From contig JAQJVL010000161.1 in NCBI GenBank assembly GCA_035578905.1, forward strand, positions 558,001 to 622,000: a DNA stretch of 64,000 bases, in the 5' to 3' direction. The notes under the pieces are model-generated. The model was given only the letters and a program-made list of their open reading frames with translations. It ran no database searches and was not told the DNA's origin. This DNA comes from Stictocephala bisonia. Its lineage: Eukaryota; Arthropoda; Insecta; Hemiptera; Membracidae. Positions within the stretch are counted from its first letter, which is position 1. The number at the start of each line of letters is the position of its first letter. The position numbers and the translations under genes are program-made. Shown one piece after another: positions 1 through 11,849 of this stretch.

Positions 1-1217
1 GTTGTCAGGTTGACCGTCTTTCTAGTTGTTTCTCGGTGGCCGAACCACCTTACTATGATCGGCTAGAGTTCCTAAAACTCCAGGGTCCTCGAGTGGGACA
101 TTTTCCCTCAGCCTGTCGTCCGGGGAAAGTTCGACCATCTTCACTGCTAGCCTGGCCTGAGGACCATGTTGGAGCCTGGAGTCGCCCGCTACCCTCTATA
201 CATCTTTGGGGTAGAAGTCTTCTGTCCTCAGGTCAGTGCGTTCCATGTTATTTCCCGGCGGCTAAGCTGGGGGTTTTTGGGTGGTCTTATTAAAAAAAAA
301 AAAAAATGAAATATAAAAGAAGAAAAAAAAGTTTGTGGAACTATTCAATGTGGCCTAGGCCTAAAACTGTTACCGTGATTGATGCAGCACAGCCATGGGG
401 GACCTATATAAATTTTTTTATTAAAAGAAAAAAAGAACTTGAAATACCAAGAACTTTTAATGTTAATATTTATTTATATTTATATTTCTTGTTATTAATT
501 AATTAGTTTTATTTGTTGTTATATTTTTTTAGATTTTATAGTTGTTAGGTCCCTATGGTTAAGTTATGTTATTTATTTATATGTTTAGGCCTAGTGATTG
601 ATATTTATATTTTGTCGTTAAGTGTATTAGGGGTGTTTTGGAAGTGACTTTTTACTAAAACGGTACCGGGTTATATTTTATTTTTAATTACTTCTTTTTT
701 TTAAATTCTTCACCAAAAGGGGATTATCGTTCTTTTGCTTAACTTCTAATTCGGAGCTGCCCAGGGATCCCGGCTTACTCCCTGGCCCCGGTGGAATCAT
801 GGGATGTGAGCTAAATTGCCGGTTTAATTGTTGTGATCCAAAAGTTCTAAATTTTCACTTTTATTTGGGCATTAAATTCTTCTTACGTTTTGGGTGTCTC
901 AGGTTAGGCTGCAGATAGGCCATGTAGTTGTTAATTGTTAATTCTGGTATTTGTAGCGTTAAGTGTTTTTGTGGTTGTTGTATTATCTGGGTTATTTTAG
1001 TGTTTCTTGTAGTTATTTAAGTGAAATTGATATTGTGGCCTTCTGCCGTTTTTTGTTCGATTAACTTTTGTTCTCGGCTGGTAATAAAATTAGTTTTGCT
1101 CAGCTGCCGAGTGTTATTTTGACCCTCCAACTGCCACCCGTGATCCTATCGCTTGACTTGTTTTGAGCCATCCCTCGGTTGGCACGCTTTCCAGCTTTGG
1201 TGGGGGGATGGGTCTCA
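1..1217 (+). mobile_element. LTR-like repeat (family A), copy 1, cut by window edge
   Basis: Matches the family A copies at 14,902-15,894 and 48,905-50,227. The 3' end (about 1,150-1,217) has the family terminal hairpin and ends GGGTCTCA. An AATAAA sits near 1,083, as expected of an LTR polyadenylation signal. The 5' end lies outside the window. Short open frames inside are not conserved as a protein and are not called. Confidence 0.75.
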
Positions 1218-1410
1218 ATTGGAAGAATGTTACATACAAATTTTTAAAGAATATTAAAATTAGATTAATACTATTTTATTGATTTATATAGATTTAAAGT
1301 TTTCCTTTTAATGGGTGCTACGTTACCAATGGTTCTCTATATTATAATGACAGAATAAGGATGTAAAAAGAGAATATCAAGTGTCTGAGGCAGTTTTGCA
1401 AACTGTATAA
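1218..1410. other. AT-rich spacer, nothing recognised
   Basis: Sequence between the LTR-like repeat and the 100-bp tandem array. No coding exon of SART1 or other gene recognised on either strand. Confidence 0.5.
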
Positions 1411-2011
1411 AAATTAATTATATAGGTAATGAGCTGACATAGACAAATGAACTTATTATGATTAGTTATCACTCACGCTGTTTGAACATAAAGCTCCCTT
1501 AGTTCCCTGGCTATTAATTATATAGGTAATGAGCTGACATAGACAAATGAACTTATTATGATTAGTTATCACTCACGCTGTTTGAACATAAAGCTCCTTT
1601 AGTTCCCTGGCTATTAATTATATAGGTAATGAGCTGACATAGACAAATGAACTTATTATGATTAGTTATCACTCACGCTGTTTGAACATAAAGCTCCCTT
1701 AGTTCCCTGGCTATTAATTATATAGGTAATGAGCTGACATAGACAAATGAACTTATTATGATTAGTTATCACTCACGCTGTTTGAACATAAAGCTCCCTT
1801 AGTTCCCTGGCTATTAATTATATAGGTAATGAGCTGACATAGACAAATGAACTTATTATGATTAGTTATCACTCACCCTGTTTGAACATAAAGCTCCCTT
1901 AGTTCCCTGGCTATTAATTATATAGATAATGAGCTGACATATGAACTTATTATGATTAGTTATCACTCACGCTGTTTGAACATAAAGCTCCCTTAGTTCC
2001 CTGGCTATTAA
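1411..2011. repeat. Tandem array, 100-bp unit, about six copies
   Basis: The landmark TATAGGTAAT recurs at 1,421, 1,521, 1,621, 1,721, 1,821 and (as TATAGATAAT) 1,921, so the period is exactly 100 bp. Copies differ by a few substitutions; the last lacks about 8 bp (AGACAA region). Satellite-like and very homogeneous, so recently expanded. No open frame spans it. Confidence 0.95.
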
Positions 2012-2268
2012 TAAATAGCTCTTCCTGAGAAACAGTCGACCTTATTAACAATGGCTAAACTCGTTCATCCACATTCATTCGCTCCTCATATTCGACCTTA
2101 TCTCTACGATCGGCGTCTTGCTAATTAATAATGAACACAACTCATAGTGTGTGTCAAACTTGAAGTAGTTTAAAAGAAACATTGTTAACATATATAAGCC
2201 TAAATATCAAGTGTCAATATTCTTGTACATATGTGAAATGAAGTGAATGAAGATGTTTGATTTGATAT
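2012..2268. other. AT-rich spacer, nothing recognised
   Basis: Unique-looking sequence up to the hAT-like target duplication. The terminal SART1 exon was looked for here on the minus strand and not seen. Confidence 0.4.
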
Positions 2269-2276
2269 ATTATTAC

Positions 2277-5200
2277 TAGGGGTGTGCAAGTACTCGAAAC
2301 TTTGATTATTTGATCAATTATTTTACTACTCGAACTCGGCTCGAAGTTTCCGAAACTATTCGAAGTTCGATCGAGTTGTATTTCACAAAATAACAGATTT
2401 ACATCTTAATTTAGTTTTAAGAGTGAACAGTTTTATAAGTTATGAATAAACAACATGCGCTTCCTTGTGTTTTATTTCACCATTAATCATACGTTATCAG
2501 TATGGTATGCGTAATTATGAACTAAACAATACGCCTAAGAAAAGGTAGTACACGATGACAGTCAAATGATCTAGTCGACATAGTGAACGAGTTTGTTCAT
2601 TATGTTTTGAACTAGTTTAATTCAAAGTGAACAACAGAGCTGGGAAGGTAGCAATCACTGTAAATAGTTACCGTAGTAGTGATCACACATGTTGGTTGTC
2701 CGAGTCTACTAGTCACTTGTAACCTAACCTAAAATAGCATGAATAAAACAGAAGTGCTGGTTAGTGTCTTTATGACCCAAGAAAGGAGACGAGAGATCCG
2801 GTTCAAGATGCTCAAAAAGACCTGTTACTGATACAAATCTAATGGTCTGTACACCATGAAAAATATCTATATTTTCGTTCATATCAATAACACCGCTTAA
2901 TCAAAACGTGTCACTTTACATCCCAAGAATCAAACTTCCCATCTTTTCTAGGCGAAAGTTCATCTCGGTTGTAGTATATGTACGTGCAAGGAACCGTCCA
3001 GCACCTTTTCGGAACTGAAATTATTGAATATTTCTCACAAGTAGATTTAGGTCTATTTTGTTTTTTAATCTGAGCAGGGAATCGTCCAATGATTCGACAC
3101 AAGAAAATACAGGATCATATCATATAAAATATAGTAATGGCGTTCTAGCAGCGTGTGCACAACATTATTGATCAATTTTCCGTCAAATAAAAATAGATAT
3201 ATATATATATCCGTGGTGAACGTTTATTAATTATTATTCCGAAAGCATCTTAGATCGCTAAAACTGTAATATTTGTGCATACAATATTTTTTCCTGCAAA
3301 TTTTTGAACGGTTTCCTGACTAGGTTAAACAATAACACAGTTGGAGTGTAAAAGGTGGTAAAGTACGATAATTTTGATTTGTAAACTCACGGAACGGTTT
3401 TCTGTGCACATTGTCATCGACGTAAACTGTAAAACAATCACGAAGTAACCCAAGTGAGGGAGAAACATGTTTGAAGACCTTTTCTAAACAAAATACGAGG
3501 AATTTAGAGATTCAGAAAATAATTTTTATTGAAGTCAAAGTTCTTTATTGCACATAAACATTTGAACATATTACAGAGTAATAACAAACAGGTGCATTGT
3601 CAATATATGTAATCTAAGTCAAACAATAACAATAATAATAATAATTGAACCGAAGCCTTATAAAACGTTTCGTTTTTTTTATTCATAAGTTTATAATTTT
3701 GCTGCCCAAAATCTTCACTGTATCACTAGTTGGCACTTAGCTGATATTTCAGACTGCATTTCGTCGCCAATATCGACTAGACCAGACACATGGGTGTGTC
3801 TTGGTTTGTAATTATGTCTAAGTTCACCCATCACACTCATGTGTGATACATGGGTACTGACCAACCCACCATCCATACGCGTACAGTGGTATTGACCCAC
3901 CCACCCACTCATACACGTTCAGTGTTATTGACCCACCCACCACCCATACACATACAGTGGTATTGACCCACCCACCAACCCATACACGTACAGTGGTATT
4001 GACCCGCCCACCCACCCATAACGTACAGTGGTATTTACAGTGGTCACAAACAGATAAAAATATTAGCCAACTACGTCTATGGTTTTCATTCGATTACTCC
4101 AGGTTTTCATGAATTTGTTATGAAATAATTATTTATCTGTTGTTCAGTGTAGCCTCATGTATCGAAGTAGTTTCAAGTTGCACACATTTCACCGTTTATG
4201 TGTGCAACCTAAAAACTAATTCATCCTAAGCGACTTTAAAATTTATTTTTAGTAAACCTGCTTAGTTATTATTATCAATCAATTTGTAACAGGTCCACCA
4301 AATTGACGATAAAATTAATTAAATTAAATAAATAAGGAATTATTTTACTAACTAAATAAATACATTTAATTAAAACAATGACCGAACATTCAAATAATAT
4401 TCGGAAATCGTTGTAAGTAAATAACCAACAAATTTAGAGAAGTGGGCAGATATATTTATGCCAGGGCAGTCGACTAAATCGTAAACAACATTCCTTTCAT
4501 TATTGTTTAGACGGGTGGAGCAGGACTGTTTCAGTCTGATATCGCAGAAGACGAGTCAATATGGCAACCCAGAGGGGTGTCACTGTGACATGCACTGGTC
4601 GAGTCCAAGAGACGTGTCTAGTTAAGAAAACAATCACTAGGGGCACCACGTACCGGGGTAATAACCGCATGGCATGGGCGGACGTTGAATCTCTAACCCA
4701 ATATTATTGGTTTTAACGGACAAAAACGTAGGAAGGGGAACCCACACAAAACGTTCCAAGCTCGTTCACTTCTAGAACATCTACGGAGGCAGCCACACGT
4801 AGACCTCTGGTGTTGCGCTCGGCAGACAACATGTGTTACCGCGTGTGACCGTTTAAATTAAAACTAAATTCTTCAAAGTATAAAAATATGTTTCCTTCTG
4901 AAAAAACATTTAAATGATTCAGATCTATTTCGTATAATTTTTGTAAAGGTTATACAAACCCGAGTTCTTGAAGAATGAAGACCACGTGGAGCTACAAACA
5001 ACTAAGTTAAAGATAAGTTTAGTTTTTAATTGAATATCCCATGTTTAAATATTGAATAAAATAAGTAATTGATTAAATTTTATAATAATGAAATAATGAA
5101 AAAGAAAGTAAAAATAATGTAATAAAGTAGTTTTTTCAAACAAGTCTTAATTCATTGTAATTTACAGCCTCACCGATTTACCCACATAAAAAACCCTGAG

Positions 5201-6016
5201 ATTAAAGAGAATTAAATTAAATTTGCATAATTTATTATCAAATTAACAAAGAATTTAAATTAACGTAACTCATCAGAAGAGATATAGTTACAGATTGAAC
5301 TACAGTCTTTGTCATCAAGATTTTCAAATTTGACTATATAATTCACAGCTTATTTCCGGTTAGTTGTAACCTCGTTATTACTGAATTAAATACCCACAGA
5401 ATACAGATCCACTCTTATTGGCGTGTACACAATCAATTTTTTGTTAAGAGGAGGCAATTCTGAAATCAAATGATTGTATTTGGCGATGACGCCTGAATTT
5501 TAGCGTCAGTTTGGTTGGATGTAGCTTTTGCCAACAAGCTTCGCTTCGTTTTCGCAGTACACTTTGAACTGAACTACCAGATAAACATATCGGCCAGCTG
5601 TGAAACAGTATAATTGGCTTGCTTAGAAAATCTGATCTGTGATATGAGTGAACAGATTAAATCTTTATAATCTACGTTGTTTCAATTAATAATATACTTT
5701 CTTAGTTTCTTACATCATATTAGTTATGAAAAAAGGAAAAATGTTTAATAAAACAATGCCATATAAAAATGTAGGAAGGCAGGAAGTAAAAAGTTTTATT
5801 TATCAAATGTTACAGTTACAAACAACAAATCAAAATTATTGTGTTCAGATTAGATGTATATATTTACGAATCTGCTAAAACTTAACATAGGCTTAGGATG
5901 GTGTCTGCCTTTTACAGTTGTCTTGAGTGGACAGAAAATCCTTCTATAAATACTCACTCGAAAATACTTGAGTCGAAAAAAAATTCCAACTACTCAACTC
6001 GACTCTCACACCCCTA
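2277..6016. mobile_element. hAT-like non-autonomous element, copy 1
   Basis: Ends are TAGGGGTGTG on the left and CACACCCCTA on the right, an inverted repeat followed inward by degenerate CTCGA-rich inverted sequence. The flanks are identical 8-mers, ATTATTAC at 2,269-2,276 and 6,017-6,024, the target-site length of hAT elements. No transposase frame is visible across 3,740 bp, so it looks non-autonomous or decayed. It contains the minisatellite at 3,786-4,035. A second, rearranged copy lies at about 26,460-28,650. Confidence 0.85.
3786..4035. repeat. Minisatellite (CACCCACCCATACACGTACAGTGG family) inside the hAT-like element
   Basis: Several degenerate units of about 36-40 bp with core ACCCACCCAYCCATACACGTACAGTGGTATTG (written in IUPAC). 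The same core, on the opposite strand, forms the array at 24,283-24,893 and a short stretch at 14,690-14,745. The hAT-like copy at 26.7 kb joins the flanks without it, so the array is an addition in this copy. Open frames here are repeat artefacts. Confidence 0.85.
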
Positions 6017-6024
6017 ATTATTAC

Positions 6025-6565
6025 AGTCCAACAGGGTCCTAAATAAATAAGGCAATTCCACTTCTAGCTACTAGTTGTTACTTTTATTTGCAAGTTCTAA
6101 ATAACTTAATTACACACTATGCAATATTTACAAACTTAAATTATTACTTAGACACTAAAATTACTCACTAATATAATACAACTTAATACAACAATATATA
6201 TTATATTACTTGTCACACTGTCCACCAAGTGTCCAACACTGCACGGTATACTGCACTGTTACTGTCACATCCACTGGAATGACTGTTACTCACTGACTGT
6301 CACTAACTCTTCTCACAATGACCCTTGACTGTCAGTCAGGTCGACTGAAGGGTATCTTTTTATGACAAGAAGTGGAAGTCCAGAAGATTCTGGAACTGGT
6401 GAACCTGGAGAAGAATCGATTCCAAGGGAAGGACCTCGATTCACCTACAAGCGAATGCAGACTATTCTAGTCCTTCCTGGAAGACCTTGATTGGCCCTCG
6501 CGGGCGGTTACCCCCGCAGGGATGGGGCGCAATGACCTAGAAGGTGGCTGCCATGATCCGTAACA
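6025..6565. other. GC-richer block, possibly an LTR fragment
   Basis: Ends GATCCGTAACA near 6,565, with a GC-rich stretch (about 6,495-6,540) unlike its AT-rich surroundings. Read on the minus strand it begins TGTTACGGATC, an LTR-like start, but the other end was disturbed by the hAT-like insertion and no target duplication was found. No coding sequence seen. Confidence 0.3.
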
Positions 6566-6658
6566 ATATTTATTAATATAAAAATAAAATATAAACTGAA
6601 AAAAATAAAGAAATATTTGAGCACTTGCATTTTTCAATAAGAAATATATATGAAATTA

Positions 6659-6844
<186 letters not shown>

Positions 6845-6881
6845 TTACAATAAAACCATACATATACACAAAACAAAGATT

Positions 6882-7066
6882 GCCGGCGTGGTGGCTCAGT
6901 GGTTAAGACTTCGGACTGCGGGGGGAAGGTCCAGGGTTCGAATCCTTACTGAGCCAACAGTCGGTACTTCACTCGTTGAATAAAATTGACGCACATGCCT
7001 GTAAGCCCATGTCAACTGGCAAGTGAAGTTTTAAAAAAATAAATGAAAAAATAATAAAAAAGTAGA
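6882..7066 (+). mobile_element. tRNA-derived SINE, copy 1
   Basis: A tRNA-like head has a box A TGGCTCAGTGG at 6,892-6,902 and a box B GGTTCGAATCC at 6,935-6,945, the internal RNA polymerase III promoter. It is followed by an unrelated body and an A-rich tail. It does not fold into a good complete tRNA cloverleaf and a second dispersed copy exists at 18,175-18,344 on the minus strand, so SINE rather than tRNA gene. It sits in the SART1 intron between exons 12 and 13. Confidence 0.85.
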
Positions 7067-7832
7067 ATAACAATTATGAACAAACTATTAAGATTGGTAG
7101 ACAATATTTGAAAACTTCCAAAGTTTCAAGTGTTTAAGAAAACAAACACAACGTTTCGACAGGTATAACAAACTCCTGTCCTCTTCAGAAATTACTTACT
7201 ACCTTAGCCTACATTTTAGAAAACACTAAATAAACCATATGCTTAAAAACTACGGTTGACTGTTAAGAAAGTCAAGCGTACTTAAAATCCATCATACAAA
7301 CACAATTATACTAAATATATAACACAATAGGAAATACAAAATATTAAAATATTCAAGCAAACACAAAGTAGTTTATAAAATATAAAAAATATTTAACTTA
7401 TCCAACCAGTATGGGGACCGGTTCTCGCACTACTACAATCACGAGATGAACTCACCAAGAACGTCAAAGATGGTTCCTGCATTCACCAAAGCTCGCCTAA
7501 GCCTGGCCTAGTGCCCTTTAGTTGTTTATTTTATTTTCTAACGGCAATGCCATTATAAAATTCACAACCAATTTGTTATTGTCTTACTTTTGAACAGATT
7601 TTTATCATACTTAAACTTGATCAAGAATGCTCTAGGTCAGTTTAGTGTATAATATAATACATATTAGGTTTATTGGATTATTTACATCAAGTAAATAATT
7701 TAATAATGACAAATAGCATTAAGTGGTCTCAAAATGATAACAGCGATAAACAAAATCCAATAAAACCATGTTATGAAATTATGAAAAATCGGTTAATGCA
7801 ATTATTTATCTTATGTTTTCAAATCACTGTAC

Positions 7833-7973
7833 CTAAATGCTTCTTTGGCACAGAGCACATGTCCATTGTCATCAATATAGTCCAGTTTAACATTGGGCTT
7901 GTAGCCATCTTTTTCTTTGAAGTCTGAAGTTGGCCCACAATACCTCTCTCGTCGACCAAACTTATCATCTTCC
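7833..7973 (-). CDS. SART1: SART1 exon 12
   Basis: After one base completing Ala, it reads [20 protein letters not shown], then [20 protein letters not shown] and CAKEAF plus two bases of Arg. This aligns with human [20 protein letters not shown], one of the most conserved SART-1 blocks. Acceptor TTTCAG at 7,974-7,975; donor GTACAG after 7,833. A plus-strand open frame overlapping it (7,673-7,927) is a shadow. Confidence 0.95.
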
Positions 7974-8347
7974 CTGAAATTCAGAAAATCTTTTTAAGAA
8001 AAGCAATAAAACTCAAATAAGTTTTGTAACAAATTATTTAGAGCTTAATCAGCAGAATAATAACATTGAATGATTTGAAAAAGAATTTAAAAACAAGTAA
8101 AGAGTACAACAAAAATTAATCTAGAGAAGAAAAAATAAATATTACGGACTACTTTATTTCTATGTTGTCTTTTCTTTGATATATTTTCTAGGACAAGAAG
8201 ACAAAGTAATTTTAATAATATGTTCGGCTTCTGCTATATGTATATCAATATATCAATAAATTACATTAAGTTTTATAATATTCTTCAGTTTTACCTTAAT
8301 TAAATTAACAAAATAAGCTGATACGCCAACTACCACTTATTTTTAAG

Positions 8348-8417
8348 GTTAGGTGGTAGAGAGGACTGTCTAATCCTAACCTTGCCTTAAAAATAAAGTT
8401 GTTTTTCATTTCATTTA
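8348..8417 (+). mobile_element. Short retroposon tail (GAGAGGACTG type), copy 1
   Basis: GGTGGTAGAGAGGACTGTCTA then CCTTAAAAATAAAG and a TTTCATTTCATT tail, in the intron between SART1 exons 11 and 12. Related to the copies at 26,848 and 54,268. Confidence 0.6.
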
Positions 8418-9046
8418 CTAATACCATCAAGTGCCAGAAGTCTGCATAATGGCGGCATTGATTATTTATCAGAACTAGGTGATAAGCAAGATGAAATAAA
8501 GTCCCTAAGGAATGTGGACAAAATTTGTTTTAAATAAGCAACTACACTAACTCAATTCCGTTATAAAAGGCGTGTTTTCTAGAAAGAAGTTTAAAGAATT
8601 TGACTTAGAATAGTATTCAGAGTTTGGTTGAATCCTGTTTTTGATTTTCACAAATGTCCGTAGGCATTACTGTCTTTTCTCGTGTTTTTACATTTCCCAT
8701 TCAGTTCCCGTTTTCCAGAACCCGTTGGTAGAAACACTGTAAAAGGTACCCACTTTCTTATCCCAAAACCTAAATATTGTAAATTTATATTACATTTTTG
8801 TTCAACATGCACATCAGACATAGGCCTATACCTTGAAGTAAAAAACTAGGACTTAACTAGATATAGATACAGTATTAGTAAGAAATTATTAACTTTATTT
8901 GCTTTGATGAATATTTCAAATTATTATAAATATATGCAATAAGTATTTCTTCCTAGAAAATGCCCACACTTCTTAGGTTTCCTCCCGATCCTACACTGAA
9001 TATAAAAGTCTCCTTCAGTCCTTAACAAATTTATCAATTAACTTAC

Positions 9047-9245
9047 GCATGAGCCTTATCTTCAATCGAGTAATTCTGAGCCTGAAGATGAGCGAATCTG
9101 GTAGCAGATGGTCTTTTACTTGTTTCTTTTTCTAGATATCCCTTGCTGACAGCCAATCTCAATGCACCAGCCACACCTGCTGCTAGATCAGGCTCAGCAT
9201 CCAAGATTGGTGCTTCATATTGGGCTATGTCCACCAACCGTTCAT
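9047..9245 (-). CDS. SART1: SART1 exon 11
   Basis: Begins with two bases completing Asp, then [20 protein letters not shown] and [20 protein letters not shown], ending SIEDKAH plus two bases. Human SART1 has DEEPIVNRGLAAALLLCQNK and YCIEDKMAID here, so order and spacing agree. Acceptor AATAG before 9,245; donor GTAAGT after 9,047. Confidence 0.95.
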
Positions 9246-9663
9246 CTATTCAAATAATAGTCCAAAGTTTATATTACTTATTACCATAGTCATGACGTAT
9301 TATTAAGTTTACAACACCTATGCTTAGTACGATTACTACTATTGCTACATATGCACCAACCAGGTGCAATTTCCTTACAGTTCAATTTTACCACCTACCA
9401 TATGGATACAAAAGAAGGTCCAACTTACTTTTGAAACAATTCAAGTATACAGTATTTTTATAGATGTTAAATTTTATTTATTTTAAACATTAAACATTAC
9501 AAATATTATTTTTAATTTGTATGATTTTATCTATTTTTCTTTATCAAAGTCACACTCACATTTTCATGAGCTTCTTAAAAGTACAAACTCAAACTAAATT
9601 TAAACAAATATTCAGGGACACCATTGTAAGTAGAACATTCAAAAGAAGACTATAACAATTTAC

Positions 9664-9745
9664 CCATCTCAACATCATTCCATCCACTTCGCTTTATTGA
9701 TGTTTCTTCTTTCAACCGCTCCTGCTTCATTTCTCGCTCAAAATC
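9664..9745 (-). CDS. SART1: SART1 exon 10
   Basis: Reads DFEREMKQERLKEETSIKRS then GWNDVEM plus one base. The DFER start and the GW near the end match human SART1 (LMDFERDEE and GWSTVNLDE). Acceptor TTTTTAG at 9,746-9,747 region; donor GTAAAT after 9,664. Separated from exon 11 by a 418-bp intron, the shortest seen. Confidence 0.93.
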
Positions 9746-9913
9746 CTAAAAACATAATGTTAATTATAGCTTAAGAATATTCAATTCTACAATTAAGATA
9801 TACTTAAATATGTATCATTTTAAAAATTTTAAATTAAAACTAAGAAAATGGAACAAAACTTGTTACATATTATAATCAAATGTCATTAGATCATACATAC
9901 AGAATTTGAAATA

Positions 9914-10905
9914 CAGTGCAACCTCGTTTATACGGATTAATTGGGACCGGAGGTGATACGGATTTTTGTAAATCTGGATTATGAGGAAATTAAATATTAA
10001 CACTCAAAAAAGTACAAGTGTATCTAAAAATAATGAATATAAGTTTGAATACATTCTATCAAATTAATTACTATATTATTTAGCCACAATCAGATGTTAC
10101 AGTATTACTGTTATTAACAGAATTTGTTGTTAAAAAGAGCAGTCAGTGTTTTTGGGTGACCTTTGTAAATCGCTGCTGGGCAGAACGATCTCTCATAACC
10201 ACTTTCTTCCGCTGTAATGCCATAGCACAAAGTAATTATTGTAGAGAACAAAATAAATAAACACACTATAAATAAGTATAAAAATATAACTATGAACATT
10301 ACCATCTAAAACAAAAGAGGAATACAATTCAATAAACATTAAAAATAATCACATCAACGGTATAGTTTGTTGGAGTCTTGGCCAGCGATTCTGTCTGAAC
10401 CAGACCATTAGATTTGTTTGGTTGGATCATCGGATCTAGGTGTCGGTAAAGGGTCCGACTTGAACAAGTTTTTTAGGCATCGTGATCAGAATCTCTCACT
10501 CACCCAGATGATCCGAATCAAATGAAATAGTTGTGACCGAACAACACATCTCTACTCGATAGCGATCGCGCTATTGTTCCATCATGTGACTCTCCACCCG
10601 AACCTAGAGTGACGACACTACACTAGAGTGATGTATCAGTAAGACAACTCGCTAACATTGTTCATTCTGTTTTGTAATGTACAGTAGATGTGGAATTTAA
10701 TGTAAAATGTTAAAATAGTTTTATTTTAGCACTGTACTGTACATTTAGAAGAGGTATAAGGACGTTTCAACACTTTTAGTAAGTACTGTTTACACTTTAA
10801 TCGTTAATAAATTTGTTGATTTTTAATTGTTGTCAACAAATTATTTTTTTTTATCATCAGGGATTGATCCGGATTAAGCAGGGCCTAATAAACGAGGTTG
10901 TACTG
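9914..10905. mobile_element. pogo/Tigger-like non-autonomous element
   Basis: Terminal inverted repeats CAGTGCAACCTCGTTTATAC (left) and AATAAACGAGGTTGTACTG (right), flanked by TA at 9,912-9,913 and 10,906-10,907. TA target sites and a CAGTxxAACCTCG terminus are typical of the pogo branch of Tc1/mariner. The 992-bp interior shows no transposase frame. Confidence 0.8.
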
Positions 10906-11048
10906 TAACTTACAATTTACATACAGTATACATTTTTGCTTTATATCTATAACTCACTTTTGATTGTTGTGGGCTTTACCCAGGAACTATCTTTATTGTT
11001 TGGGCTTAAGAGGCCTCTAAACCCCCGCACTGAGAAGCGTAAACACTG

Positions 11049-11328
11049 ATTTGCGCGGTCCAAGATACAACCTTAATTTACTGTCTTAAAATTATAAAGT
11101 AAGATAAAGACATTTTTTACTAGAATCGATTTTTTAAATTTTATAATTATCCTTCATTTCGATTTTATAGGTTATTGAAGTTACCTAATATTTAAACTAG
11201 TACCAAAATAAAACTAGAGCTGTTATCGAAATTTTAAAAAGCGATTTTAGTCAGAAATCTATCTAGTTTCGATTTAGTTTTTGTTTCAGATTGATATCTT
11301 TACAGCTTTAATATGGAACCGCGCAAAT
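11049..11328. repeat. Inverted repeat pair, possible short MITE
   Basis: ATTTGCGCGGT at 11,049-11,059 is repeated in inverted orientation as ACCGCGCAAAT at 11,318-11,328, with further partial match outward. The AT-rich 258-bp interior has no frame. No target duplication was resolved. Confidence 0.4.
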
Positions 11329-11849
11329 GCCTGCATGGTAATTTATTGCTAAAAAATATAGTGATTCGTGAGATCCAAGTGGTGAAAACCCGAACTTCTT
11401 AGTCGCGGATGAATTTTACTACTTCATTCATAAAAATCTTTCTTCATTTAACTTAACATCGATGAATGCAATGTAGGCCTACGACGACTGATATCAGTGT
11501 AATTTTTCAGAGTGATTTCCTTACTCAGAGGTAGTCCACTTACTTTTTATGGCTAATTTTGTTTAAATTAAAATGTGCGTTCCCATTTGGTTCCTGTTAT
11601 AATCTAACCACAAAGTAAAGCATAAAATGTTTGTTCGTAATGGCAGTGCACAATATTTATCATGGCATGACAAATACTGTAATAATCATCTATATACAAC
11701 ATGTCTTGAAATAAATCATATAAACTACTTTAACGAATGGGTACAGTAAAAATATTAATTCAATACATCCGGCTTGATCAAAGCAATAAGTAATTATAAG
11801 TCACTGTCTCTACTGACCTTTATTTTATTTTTAAAATATAAAAAAAGGA

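Noticed and set aside
3715..4015. Minus-strand frames of 63-65 codons near 3.8 kb as small proteins
   Set aside because: Made from the minisatellite inside the hAT-like element.
6882..6957. A genuine tRNA gene
   Set aside because: Box A and box B are present, but stems are poor, an unrelated body and A-rich tail follow, and a second dispersed copy exists: a SINE.
7673..7927. 84-codon plus-strand ORF
   Set aside because: Overlaps SART1 exon 12 on the opposite strand; a shadow.
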